Origin: Streptomyces gobiensis
Lineage (GTDB): Bacteria > Actinomycetota > Actinomycetes > Streptomycetales > Streptomycetaceae
NCBI RefSeq assembly: GCF_021216675.1
Contig: NZ_CP086120.1
Span: 1,842,501 to 1,906,500 of the forward strand
Direction: 5' to 3'
Length of the DNA stretch: 64,000 bases
Position numbers and translations under genes: made by a program
Shown here: one piece after another, positions 26,756 through 35,407 of the stretch
How positions within the stretch are numbered: position 1 is the first letter of the stretch
How the letters are laid out: every line of letters starts with the position of its first letter
The notes under the pieces: model-generated
The model's database searches: none
Told to the model about the DNA's origin: nothing
The model's input: only the letters and a program-made list of their open reading frames with translations

Positions 26756-27799
26756 GTGACCTCCGCAGAAAATCAGCCCGCCAGTCTTCCCGCCGTTTCT
26801 GTGATCATGCCGGTGCTCAACGAGGAGCGCTATCTGCGCGCCTCCGTCCGGCACATCCTGGAGCAGGACTACGCGGGGCAGCTGGAGGTAGTGATCGCCC
26901 TGGGGCCCTCCACGGACCGTACGGCCGAGATCGCCGCCGAGCTCGTCGCCGAGACGGCCGGGAATTCCTGGGGGCGGGTCCATACGGTCCCGAACCCGAC
27001 CGGCCGCACGCCCGCCGGTCTGAACGCCGCCATCAAGGCGTCCCGGCACCCCGTCGTCGTCCGGGTGGACGGCCACGGCATGCTCTCGCCGGACTACATC
27101 GCGACCGCGGTACGGCTCCTGGATGAGACCGGCGCGGCCAACGTCGGCGGGATCATGCACGCGGAGGGCGAGAACGACTGGGAGAAGGCGGTGGCCGCCG
27201 CCATGACCTCCCGGATCGGCGTCGGGAACGCCGCCTTCCACACCGGCGGCGCGGCCGGTGAGGCGGAAACCGTCTATCTCGGGGTCTTCCGGCGTGCGGT
27301 GCTGGAGCAGCAGGGCGGCTACAACGAGGAGTTCATCCGGGCTCAGGACTGGGAGCTGAACTACCGCATCCGCGAGGCGGGCGGCAGGATCTGGTTCTCA
27401 CCCGAGCTGCTGGTCTCCTACCGGCCTCGTCCGAGCGTACGTGCGCTCGCCAAGCAGTACCGCAACTACGGCCGTTGGCGGCATGTTGTCGCCCGCTATC
27501 ACGCCGGGTCGATCAACCTCCGCTATCTCGCGGCGCCGACGGCGCTCCTCGCCATCGCGGCGGGTACGGTCCTCGGTGCGGCCGTCACCCCGTGGGGCTT
27601 TGTCGTCCCGGCGGGATATCTCGCGGCGATCGCCGCGGGCTCCCTCCCGGCGGGCAAGGGCCTTCCGGCCAGGGCCCGGCTGCGGATTCCGGTGGCGTTG
27701 GCCACCATGCATATGTCCTGGGGGTGGGGGTACTTGACGAGTCCGCGGCGGCTGGCGCATAGGGTCACCGCCAGCCGGCGCGAGCCGGTGACCCCCTAG
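26756..27799 (+). CDS. GT2-family membrane glycosyltransferase
   Basis: A 347-residue glycosyltransferase similar to ExoA-type family 2 enzymes: SVIMPVLNEERYLRASVRHI, IALGPSTDRTAEIAAELVAE, VVRVDGHGMLSPDYIATAVR (nucleotide-sugar site), VFRRAVLEQQGGYNEEFIRA and QDWELNYRIREAGGRIWFSP. It ends in two or three hydrophobic segments. GTG 26756 start; TAACGT lies 6 bases upstream, as in leaderless transcripts. It sits among LCP genes, so it probably builds the polymer that LCP enzymes attach to the wall. Confidence 0.92.
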   Translation: MTSAENQPASLPAVSVIMPVLNEERYLRASVRHILEQDYAGQLEVVIALGPSTDRTAEIAAELVAETAGNSWGRVHTVPNPTGRTPAGLNAAIKASRHPVVVRVDGHGMLSPDYIATAVRLLDETGAANVGGIMHAEGENDWEKAVAAAMTSRIGVGNAAFHTGGAAGEAETVYLGVFRRAVLEQQGGYNEEFIRAQDWELNYRIREAGGRIWFSPELLVSYRPRPSVRALAKQYRNYGRWRHVVARYHAGSINLRYLAAPTALLAIAAGTVLGAAVTPWGFVVPAGYLAAIAAGSLPAGKGLPARARLRIPVALATMHMSWGWGYLTSPRRLAHRVTASRREPVTP

Positions 27800-27804
27800 C
27801 AGCG

Positions 27805-27990
27805 CCTCGGGGCGCCGCCGCGCGGCGGGGCTCCGCCCGGGCGCGGGGTGCCGGGGTGGGTTTCCCCAATTCCCGCCCCTTCCCGGAAACCGGGGCTCCG
27901 CCCCGGGGCCCCCGGGGTGGCCCGGTGCGGGACGGTGGCCGGTGTTGTGCCCACCCGTGCCGCCCCTCGGGCGGCCCGAGTGCCCACAAC
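27805..27990 (+). repeat. Dispersed intergenic element, copy C
   Basis: It begins with a GCGCGGCGGGGCTCCGCCC-type hairpin also seen near 16340. Then comes the shared stretch starting CCCGCCCCTTCCCGGAAACC (27872) and the nested stem-loop at 27944-27990. Outer GTTGTG/CACAAC, the CC/CC loop and CAC/GTG are as in copies A and B. The inner stem is GCCGCCC-CTC-GGGCGGC instead of CAGCCCC-TCGC-GGGGCTG, so pairing is kept by changes on both sides. It lies between convergent GT2 and LCP3 genes, ending 11 bases before the LCP3 stop. Confidence 0.75.
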
Positions 27991-28001
27991 ACTTCGGGTG
28001 G

Positions 28002-29687
28002 TCACCAGGTGTAGTTGGGGTTGGCGTCCATGCAGGCGGTCTTGTCGTCGCCGTTCAGGCCGTCCAGGCTCTCCGGGGCCTTGCCGTCGTCCCTGTCGGT
28101 GTCACCGCTGTCCGCCTGCTTCGGATGCACCGCGCCCTCGCGCCAGTCCGCGCCGACCACCACCGTGATCTGGCTGTCACCGGCGAAGTGCTTGACCGAA
28201 CGCTCCGGGATCCCCAGCGTCTTCGCCACGGCCAGCGCGTCACCGCGCAGGTCCGCGCTGGGGTAGGTCAGCGTCGTATCCCACTGGGACTTGGGAGTCC
28301 GGTCGGCGACGGCCCGGCTGAAGCCGGCGCGCCGCAGCTGATCGGTGATGACCGCGGCGCGGCCGGTGACCGGGGCCTGAGCCGCCGTGCCGGTGCCGTT
28401 CAAGACCCGTACCGCGATCTGCGCATGGGGCGCGGCCGGATCGCTGGGCTCGGGGCTCTGCGTCGGTTGCGCCTTCTTCTTGTCCTTGCCGTCGAGTGCG
28501 ACGTCATTGCGGACCATCGAGAAGACCTTCTCGGCGTCGCCTTCCTTGGGCAGCACATAGGAGCCGCCCTGGGAGTACACCCACGGCATGGTGGCCATGG
28601 TGATCCGCTTGGTCGGCACCCGCTTGATGTCCTCACCCAAGTCGTAAAGCTCCCCCACGGATCCGAGCCCGTCATCGACGGTGAGTGCCTTGGTCGCTTC
28701 CTCGGCGAGCTTGCGGAGCTTGTTCGGGTTGGTGAGCTTGCTGCCCGCCTTGAGCTCGCGGACCATGGAGTTCATATACATGTGCTGGGCCTTGGCCCGG
28801 CCCAGGTCGCTGCCGTCCTCGAAGCCGTGCCGGGTGCGCAGCCACTGGAGGGCCTGCTCGCCCTTGACGACGTTCTCGCCCTTCTCCAGCCGCAGGCCCG
28901 AGCGGCGGTCGTACACGTTGTTGTTCACACAGACGGGGACACCGCCGACCGCGTCAGCCATGGAGACCACGCCGGAGAAGTCGACCATCATGAAGTGGTC
29001 GATCGGAATGCCGGTCAGCTCCTCCCAGGTGGCCACCGTGCAGCCGGGGCCGCCGTTCTGCAGGCTCGTATTGATCTTGTCGGAGCGCTGTGCGTAGACC
29101 TTGCCGTCTTTGGGGTCCGTGCACTTGGGGATCGTCACCCGGGTGTCCCGGGGTATCGAGACCACCGACATATTGCTGCGGTCGGCCGAGACATGCACCA
29201 GCATCTGCACATCGGCCAGCGGCGGACGGCCCTCGTCCGCCTTGGCGCCGCCAAGCCGCACGTTTTCCTTGGAGTTTCTGCTGTCCGAACCCATCAGCAG
29301 TATGTTGAGCGGGGTCTGTCCTGCGGCGTTCGGCGTGCTCTTGTCGAGCTTGTTTTCGCCGAGATGCAGCACGTCCTTGGTCAGATTGCCGTTGAGATGG
29401 CGGTAGTAGAGATAGCCCGCGCCCGCGGTGCCCAGTATCAGCAGCGCCAGTACGGCCGCGATCCAGCGCAGGACCCGGCGTTTTCGCCGCGGGCGCGGGC
29501 CTCCACCGCCCTTACGCCCGCCGCCGGTGGCGGCCTTGTGGCCGTCGTCATCCGGAGCGTCATCGGGAGCATCCCCGACGCCGCGCTGCCTTGGCGGCCG
29601 GTTTTCGTACAGCCCGTCAACCCAGCCCAGTTCGCTTGCGTCCGGGATGCGCTGCTCGCCGCCCCCGTCGATGGTCCGCTGTCGCAC
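28002..29687 (-). CDS. LCP family ligase 3 with LytR_C domain
   Basis: A 561-residue LCP protein. It has a Gly/Arg-rich cytoplasmic N-terminus, a membrane helix (WIAAVLALLILGTAGAGYLY), then the LCP domain: NILLMGSDSRNSKENVRLGG, DVQMLVHVSADRSNMSVVSI, PRDTRVTIPKC, MADAVGGVPVCVNNNVYDRR and WLRTRHGFEDGSDLGRAKAQ. A LytR_C domain (IAVRVLNGTGTAAQAPVTGR) follows at about residues 425-510. GTG 29687 is preceded by GGAGGG. It follows LCP4 by 33 bp on the same strand, so the pair is likely an operon. Confidence 0.92.
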   Translation of the reverse strand: MRQRTIDGGGEQRIPDASELGWVDGLYENRPPRQRGVGDAPDDAPDDDGHKAATGGGRKGGGGPRPRRKRRVLRWIAAVLALLILGTAGAGYLYYRHLNGNLTKDVLHLGENKLDKSTPNAAGQTPLNILLMGSDSRNSKENVRLGGAKADEGRPPLADVQMLVHVSADRSNMSVVSIPRDTRVTIPKCTDPKDGKVYAQRSDKINTSLQNGGPGCTVATWEELTGIPIDHFMMVDFSGVVSMADAVGGVPVCVNNNVYDRRSGLRLEKGENVVKGEQALQWLRTRHGFEDGSDLGRAKAQHMYMNSMVRELKAGSKLTNPNKLRKLAEEATKALTVDDGLGSVGELYDLGEDIKRVPTKRITMATMPWVYSQGGSYVLPKEGDAEKVFSMVRNDVALDGKDKKKAQPTQSPEPSDPAAPHAQIAVRVLNGTGTAAQAPVTGRAAVITDQLRRAGFSRAVADRTPKSQWDTTLTYPSADLRGDALAVAKTLGIPERSVKHFAGDSQITVVVGADWREGAVHPKQADSGDTDRDDGKAPESLDGLNGDDKTACMDANPNYTW

Positions 29688-29720
29688 GGGACCCTCCCCG
29701 TTAATCTGTCCGCGTCCGAC

Positions 29721-31487
29721 TCACTTGGCGCACACGTTCTTGTTTCCGCCGTTTATGTTCTGTACTCCGTCGGGCACCGTATCGGGGGCTTTGATCGGGG
29801 TGCCGGCCGAGGAGAAGTCCTTGCCCAGGGTCAGCGTCATCGCTACCCCGGCTCCCGCGTCCTGCGACGACTTCTTCAGCGCGGACTTGGGCAGTCCCAT
29901 CATCTCCGCCAGCGTCGCCGCCTGTCCGGCCTGGTCAGCACCGTACTCCAAAGTGGTTCTGGCCTGCTTGCCCTCGGCGTTGCCCGCGTTGGTGGACAGC
30001 TGCACGGACTTGGAGTTCTGCAGCCAGTCGACGGTCTGCTGCGCGGCCCCGATGGGGCCGCCTCCGTTGTAGACATCGACCCGTACCTCGGACGCCGGGG
30101 CCTTCTTGACCTTCTCCCCCTTCGACTTGCCCTTGCCCTTCTTGGTTCCGGCCAGTGACTTGTCGGCCCGCAACATCTGGAACAGCGGTTCCGCTTTGGC
30201 CTCGTCCAGTATGACGGTGGCCCTGACCTTCTCAGTCGGGTTGTCGAGCACGGGGACGGTCACGAAGGTGATGTTCTTCGGGTTCACCCGCTGCAGATCC
30301 TGCGCCAGATCCAGGAGCTTCGGGACGTTCCCGATGTTGGTGTCGACGGTGAGCGCGTCGGTCGCGGCCTCGGCGAGTCCCCAGGCCTTCTTCGGGTTGC
30401 CCAGTGTGTTCGAGTCCTTCATCTGGCGGAACATCGAGCTGAGGAACTGCTGTTGCAGCTCGATACGGCTCAGATCACTGCCGAAGCCGACCGAGTCCCG
30501 GGTCCTGACGAAAGCGAGGGCATCTTCGCCCTCAATGCGATGCGTTCCGGCTTTCAGCTTGAGGTGCGACTTCTTGTCGTTGATGTCCTTCGCTACGCAC
30601 ACCTCGACGCCGCCGACCGCGCTGGACAGCGTCTTGACCGCGTCGAAGTCGGCCATCATGAAGTGGTTGATCTTCAGACCGGTCAGCTCTTCGACGGTGC
30701 GCCATGTGCAACCCGGGTCCCGGCCGAGCTGGCCCAGGCTCTCGTTGAACCGCACATTCTCCTGGCCGGGGATGACCTTCTTGGTCCCGTCGCTCTGCTT
30801 GGTGGGACAGTCCGGGATCGTCGTGACCATGTCCCGGGGGATGCTCAGCGCGGTCGCGTGTGAGCGGTCCTTGGAGACATGGAGGAGCAGCGTGGTGTCC
30901 GCGTGACCCTGGCTGTTGTCCCGGTCTCCATAGCCCTGATTGCCCTCGCCCGTACGGGCGTCGGTGCCGATGATCAGGATATTGACCGGGGCGTTGGAGG
31001 TCGCCTTGTTGTCGATGCCGACATCGACCTTGTCGATGTTGTCGTTGAAGTGCCGATACGCCCAGTACACCGTCGCGCAGCCACTGATCAGCAGCAGGCC
31101 GAGTATTCCGCCGCTCCAGCGCAGCACCCGCTGCTTGCCGGACGGCTTGGCCCTGGGCTTACGGCGGCTGTGCCCCGTCGAGCCGTTCCCGGCGCCCGCC
31201 CTGCGGGAGCGCTGGCCGGGCAGCCGCCGGTCAGCGTCGCCCTCACCGCCGGTGGAGCCGGAGGAGCGGGAAGGCCGGGCGGACCGGGCGGGACGCTGGG
31301 GGGATGAGGAAGCCGGGGAGGCGGCTGCCCGACGCGAGCGCGGGGCGCCGGGCCGAGCGCCGTTCGAGCCGCGCGGCTGGTCAGCAGAAGGATTCAGGCG
31401 CAGCTCATAGCTGTTGGTGCTCGGGTTGTACACCCACTGATCCGCGGGGTCGATGTCTCCCGCGTGCCCACGGCCTTGCGCGTCCAC
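29721..31487 (-). CDS. LCP family ligase 4 with LytR_C domain
   Basis: A 588-residue LCP protein. The N-terminus contains DPADQWVYNPSTNSYELRLN, a short motif common in Streptomyces LCP proteins, then a long Arg/Ser/Pro-rich disordered region and a membrane helix (SGGILGLLLISGCATVYWAY). LCP motifs: NILIIGTDARTGEGNQGYGD, HADTTLLLHVSKDRSHATAL, SIPRDMVTTIPDC, LSSAVGGVEVCVAKDINDKK and FVRTRDSVGFGSDLSRIELQ. The LytR_C domain is at about 475-560. First gene of the LCP4-LCP3 pair. GTG start at 31487. Confidence 0.92.
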   Translation of the reverse strand: MDAQGRGHAGDIDPADQWVYNPSTNSYELRLNPSADQPRGSNGARPGAPRSRRAAASPASSSPQRPARSARPSRSSGSTGGEGDADRRLPGQRSRRAGAGNGSTGHSRRKPRAKPSGKQRVLRWSGGILGLLLISGCATVYWAYRHFNDNIDKVDVGIDNKATSNAPVNILIIGTDARTGEGNQGYGDRDNSQGHADTTLLLHVSKDRSHATALSIPRDMVTTIPDCPTKQSDGTKKVIPGQENVRFNESLGQLGRDPGCTWRTVEELTGLKINHFMMADFDAVKTLSSAVGGVEVCVAKDINDKKSHLKLKAGTHRIEGEDALAFVRTRDSVGFGSDLSRIELQQQFLSSMFRQMKDSNTLGNPKKAWGLAEAATDALTVDTNIGNVPKLLDLAQDLQRVNPKNITFVTVPVLDNPTEKVRATVILDEAKAEPLFQMLRADKSLAGTKKGKGKSKGEKVKKAPASEVRVDVYNGGGPIGAAQQTVDWLQNSKSVQLSTNAGNAEGKQARTTLEYGADQAGQAATLAEMMGLPKSALKKSSQDAGAGVAMTLTLGKDFSSAGTPIKAPDTVPDGVQNINGGNKNVCAK

Positions 31488-31662
31488 GTCGCGTGAGTCC
31501 TCCGTTGTGCCGGACTGCGCCTCTCCCCTCGGAGCGCTCCGGGCGGTCGGGGCGGTCGCTTGGAGCGCTCACACTATCCGCCCGGCTCAGCAGCGGGCCA
31601 CGGCGGTGACAAATTCCACGCCCCGAGAAGTGGGCAATTCCCCTCAACCCTTACCAGTGAGG

Positions 31663-32916
31663 TCATGGGGTGCTTTGCTGCCTCTCATCGCAGATATCGG
31701 TGGAAGCCGTGTGCCCCTGTTCGGTGGCGAGGGGATGTGGTGACGGGGTCTCGGCTACGGGGGCGGGGCCGTCCGGCCGATGGTCGTCAGTGGAGTCCCC
31801 GGTGTCCTCCTGAGCAGCGTCCTTGTCCACTACCCGGTCATTGCGCAGGATGGCGAAGAGCCAGTCCGCGGCTGGCTGCACCAGCTCGTCGCGGTTCTTG
31901 TTCCGCGCGTACGGCCGGCGCGGCACGGTGCGGAAGTGGACATTCCGCTCAGGCATGTCCCTGACGCTGCGGACGAGATCGTAAAGCTCCGTCAAAGAAT
32001 TCAGGCCAGCGTCCGCGGTGATCGCGGAGGTGGCCTCGTCCAGCACCGGGTAGAGCTTCGTCGGGTTCATCAGCACCCCGTTGCTGCGCAGCTTCCGGAA
32101 GAGTGAGGCAAGAAACGCCTGCTGCCGGGATATCCGCTCGCTGTCGCTGCCGTCACCGATGCCATGCCGGGCGCGGACGTAGGCGAGCGCGTCATCCCCT
32201 TTGAGGGTCTGCCGCCCAGCGGGCAGGTTCAGCCGGGAGTCAGGGTCCGAGGCCGACTCGGTGAGGCAGACCTCCACCCCGCCTACCGCGTTCACTATCT
32301 TCTTGAACCCCTTGAAGTCGACGACTACATGGTGGTCCATGCGTATTCGGGTGAGCTTTTCGACCGTACGAATGGCGCAAGCCGGGCCGCCGAACTCGTA
32401 GGACCAGTTGAACTGCGCGAACTGCTCCTTGGTGCGGGACCCGTCCGGCCGGGCGCAGCGCGGGATCGTCACCATGAGGTCGCGCGGTATGGAGACGGCG
32501 GTGGCGCTCTTCCGGTCGCCCGAGAGGTGCAGCAGGATCGCCGTATCGGAGCGCGCGGTGCCGCTGTCCCGGCCGTACTCGCGGTTGCGGCCGCTGCGGG
32601 TGTCGGAGCCCAGGATCAGGATGTTCTTCGCCGCGTGCGCCGCCGATTCCGGTCGCTCCTTCTTGTGGCGCTCCAGCTCCAGGGCGGTGGCGATATCGGT
32701 CGTGATGTTCCGGTCGAGCTTGTAGTAGATCCCCCAGCCGACTCCGCTCACGACGAGGATGAGAAGCGAGACGCCCAGCGCCACCCAGCGCAGCCAGTAG
32801 CGCCACCGCTGCGGGGAGGGCCGGCCCCGCTGCCCGGCCTGCCCGGCACCCGGGGCGGGCGGAGTCCGCGGTGTGCCCTCGGAGTCACCCTCGGCTTCGG
32901 TCACGGCTGCGTCCAT
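31663..32916 (-). CDS. LCP family ligase 5
   Basis: A 417-residue LCP protein with a membrane helix WVALGVSLLILVVSGVGWGI and the domain motifs NILILGSDTRSGRNREYGRD, RSDTAILLHLSGDRKSATAV, SIPRDLMVTIPRC, VNAVGGVEVCLTESASDPDS and YVRARHGIGDGSDSERISRQ. It has no LytR_C domain and ends in a Pro/Thr/His-rich tail. ATG 32916 was used; GTG 32904 is an alternative. A 175-bp gap separates it from LCP4, so it may have its own promoter. Confidence 0.92.
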   Translation of the reverse strand: MDAAVTEAEGDSEGTPRTPPAPGAGQAGQRGRPSPQRWRYWLRWVALGVSLLILVVSGVGWGIYYKLDRNITTDIATALELERHKKERPESAAHAAKNILILGSDTRSGRNREYGRDSGTARSDTAILLHLSGDRKSATAVSIPRDLMVTIPRCARPDGSRTKEQFAQFNWSYEFGGPACAIRTVEKLTRIRMDHHVVVDFKGFKKIVNAVGGVEVCLTESASDPDSRLNLPAGRQTLKGDDALAYVRARHGIGDGSDSERISRQQAFLASLFRKLRSNGVLMNPTKLYPVLDEATSAITADAGLNSLTELYDLVRSVRDMPERNVHFRTVPRRPYARNKNRDELVQPAADWLFAILRNDRVVDKDAAQEDTGDSTDDHRPDGPAPVAETPSPHPLATEQGHTASTDICDERQQSTP

Positions 32917-33010
32917 CCCTCGCGCAGGGTTGTACAGCGGGTCCTGCCCAGTGGTGGACGAGGGCAGGTCCTCTACCGATCATCAGGGCGGGGCCGGTGA
33001 CCGGCCACTG

Positions 33011-33763
33011 TCATTCGGCCGTATGGGTGATGTGCTCGCTCTCCTTACGGGCCGCCAGCCCAGCGGCGTCGAGCCGGTCAAGATGGCGGCACAGCACCAC
33101 CGAACCACCGGCGGCCAGCGGCGCCAGGAGCCCGCTGGAGAGCCCGGCCCAGCTGTCGTAGTCCCGTGCCGACAGCAGCCGGGAACCGGGGGTGAGGCCA
33201 AGTGTCCCGGCGTCGGCGCGGGCCCGCTCGACGACCTGGGCCGCGGACAACTGCTCGCCGCCGATGATGAGCGCGGGGTCGTCCGGGTCGACTGCCCCAT
33301 ATGGCGTGAAGTGATCACCCTGACCGGGGACTTCCACCGCGTAGTCGATGAAGCCCGTCGGCGGCTGCGGGAAGCGCGCGCCAAGGGGCCGCAGGCTGAG
33401 GGCGATCCGGTCGCCGGTGCAGGAGCCCGCCGTCTCCAGGGTGTCCGGACCGCTGGCCACCAGATCGGCGGTCGCCGGATCGCCGTGCGGCTCAGCGACG
33501 ACGCCGGTCGAGAAGCAGGCGAGCAGCCAGACCGCGGTCTGCCAGTGCGCGGGCAGCAGCAGCGCCAGCCGGTCACCGGGCTCGGCCGACAGCTCGTCCT
33601 GGAGGAGATTAGCGGTCTTCGCCACCCAATTGGCGAAGGTGGCGACGGAGAGTTCGACGCGTTCACCGGTGGCGTCGTCGTAGAAGGTCACCAGCGGACG
33701 CGCGGCGTCCGTGGCGAGCTCGGATCGCAGCAGGTCGGCGGGGGTGCGGTCGGTGGCATTCAT
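33011..33763 (-). CDS. TIGR03089 family protein
   Basis: A 250-residue protein of the actinobacterial TIGR03089 family, resembling the N-terminal part of AMP-binding acyl-CoA synthetases: RPLVTFYDDATGERVELSVA, TFANWVAKTANLLQDELSAE and LLPAHWQTAVWLLACFSTGV. It lacks the ATP-binding P-loop signature and C-terminal domain of true synthetases, so it is probably not an active adenylating enzyme by itself. In mycobacteria (Rv3268) it likewise follows an LCP gene. Function unknown. Confidence 0.88.
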   Translation of the reverse strand: MNATDRTPADLLRSELATDAARPLVTFYDDATGERVELSVATFANWVAKTANLLQDELSAEPGDRLALLLPAHWQTAVWLLACFSTGVVAEPHGDPATADLVASGPDTLETAGSCTGDRIALSLRPLGARFPQPPTGFIDYAVEVPGQGDHFTPYGAVDPDDPALIIGGEQLSAAQVVERARADAGTLGLTPGSRLLSARDYDSWAGLSSGLLAPLAAGGSVVLCRHLDRLDAAGLAARKESEHITHTAE

Positions 33764-33900
33764 GCGCGCCAGGGTACGTTCCCGGGTCTCTGGCAGTGCG
33801 TCAGCGGGGTGGGCCAGAAGGGGTGGTTGAGGGGGCTTGAGACGCTGAAGGATCCGTTTCTGAATAGACAGACTTATCCAGTTATGACCACGATCACGCT

Positions 33901-35283
33901 ATGCGTGCAATTCTTGCTTCCTCGATCGGTGTCGTGTGCACGGCCGTTCTCCTGGCCCCGCTGGCGGCGCCCGCTGGCGCCGCGTCCGGCCCGGCGGCGG
34001 GCCCCGGCCAGGACTCCGGGCGCCCCGCCAGCACCCAGTCACTGCCGCTGACCCCACTTGACGCGGACAACGCCACCCAGCGTGCGGGTGCCGCGTCCCA
34101 GGACGCCGCCGACGGCTCCGGCACGGCCGGGGCCGAGCTGGCGGCCCGCGATGTCGAACCGTTCTCGCTTGTCGGCGTGGTCTGGGAAGGCCGCGCGGAC
34201 GAGCTGCACGGACAGGTACAGGTACGGAGCCGGGCCACCGGCACCGCCGAATGGTCCGGCTGGCAAGAGCTCGAGGCGCACGGCGACGACGCCCCCGACC
34301 AGGACTCCGACGAGCACCGCGGCGGTACGGTCCGCAGCGGTACCGCACCCATGTGGGTCGGTGATTCCGACGGTGTACAGGTCCGGGTACGCCCGGAGGC
34401 CCATGAGCCGGCCCCGCTGCCCCGCGGACTGCGCGTCGAACTGGTCGACCCGGGCAGCGCCCCCGCCGGCGGGGCGGACGGCAAGGCCGGCGCCGCACCG
34501 CCACCGGAGCTCACCCCGGAGGAATCCGCCAGCAGCGCCGTCAACGCACAGCTCGCGAGCATCGGCGCGGAGCTCATCCCGCCGCTCAGCAAGGAGCAGA
34601 CGGAAGCCGATCTGGTGGCGGCCCACGACGGCCGGCTGGCTGACGGAACCGAAGAAGCGCGCGGCTCCCAGTCACGCCCGTATGTCGGCCCGCGCCCCGG
34701 CATCGTCACCCGGAGGGGCTGGCGGGCGAACGAGAAGCTGCGGGAGAAGTCATTCCCCTACAACAAGTCGCTCAAAGCGGCCTTTATCCACCACACCGCG
34801 ATGAGCAACAACTACACCTGCAGACAGGCCCCCTCGATCATCCGCGGCATCTACCGGTACCACGTCAAAAGCCTGGGCTGGCGGGACATCGGCTACAACT
34901 TCCTCATCGACAAGTGCGGCACCATCTACGAGGGCCGCGCCGGCGGTGTCACCAAAGCCGTGCGGGGCGCGCACACTTACGGCTTCAACGGCAGCAGCAT
35001 GGGAATCGCCGTCCTTGGCTCCTACAGCTCCACCAGGCCCACCAGGGCCTCGGTGAACGGCGTGGCCAAGCTCACCTCCTGGAAGCTCGGGCTGTGGGGC
35101 CTCAACCCGATCGGCAGCGTCACCATGGTCTCGGGCGGCGGCAAGTACAAGAAGGGGTCGAAGGTGAGGATGAGAGCGGTCTCCGGTCACCGGGACGGCT
35201 TCAGCACCGAATGCCCCGGTGCCCAGCTCTACAGCAGGCTTGACACCATCCGCTCCACCGCCGCACGCCTCCAGGGCCGCTGA
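33901..35283 (+). CDS. Secreted PGRP-type N-acetylmuramoyl-L-alanine amidase
   Basis: A 460-residue exported protein. The signal peptide MRAILASSIGVVCTAVLLAP ends near PAGAASG. A long Ala/Glu-rich region contains a DVEPFSLVGVVWEGRADELH segment. The C-terminal PGRP/amidase-2 domain (residues about 265-460) has zinc ligands H297/H298 (AFIHHTAMSNN), H430 and C438 (SGHRDGFSTECPGAQLYSRL), plus WRDIGYNFLIDKCGTIYEGR. All catalytic positions are present, so it should cleave the amide between muramic acid and stem peptide. It lies beside LCP, manC and glycosyltransferase genes, fitting cell-wall turnover. No clear Shine-Dalgarno site precedes ATG 33901. Confidence 0.93.
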   Translation: MRAILASSIGVVCTAVLLAPLAAPAGAASGPAAGPGQDSGRPASTQSLPLTPLDADNATQRAGAASQDAADGSGTAGAELAARDVEPFSLVGVVWEGRADELHGQVQVRSRATGTAEWSGWQELEAHGDDAPDQDSDEHRGGTVRSGTAPMWVGDSDGVQVRVRPEAHEPAPLPRGLRVELVDPGSAPAGGADGKAGAAPPPELTPEESASSAVNAQLASIGAELIPPLSKEQTEADLVAAHDGRLADGTEEARGSQSRPYVGPRPGIVTRRGWRANEKLREKSFPYNKSLKAAFIHHTAMSNNYTCRQAPSIIRGIYRYHVKSLGWRDIGYNFLIDKCGTIYEGRAGGVTKAVRGAHTYGFNGSSMGIAVLGSYSSTRPTRASVNGVAKLTSWKLGLWGLNPIGSVTMVSGGGKYKKGSKVRMRAVSGHRDGFSTECPGAQLYSRLDTIRSTAARLQGR

Positions 35284-35407
35284 CACCCACACAGCACGTC
35301 GCGGGTCCAGCTGCGTTCTGGGCAACCCGGTCCGGGCCCGCGACGTCTCCCCTCTGCATAGACTGGCCGCCGACCACGCGCGGCCCCGGCAGGAAGCAGA
35401 GACGACG

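Noticed and set aside
4593-28000. Insertion sequence explanation for the dispersed repeats
   Set aside because: No transposase frame, no target-site duplication and no terminal inverted repeats were seen; the elements are short palindromic intergenic units.
27942-30158. 738-codon open frame on the plus strand opposite two LCP genes
   Set aside because: Its frame mirrors the GC-biased third positions of the real minus-strand LCP3 and LCP4 genes and the product is a low-complexity Gly/Val/Arg/Asp protein with no family features.
33011-33763. Acyl-CoA synthetase annotation for the TIGR03089 gene
   Set aside because: At 250 residues it lacks the P-loop-type ATP signature and the C-terminal domain of adenylating enzymes.
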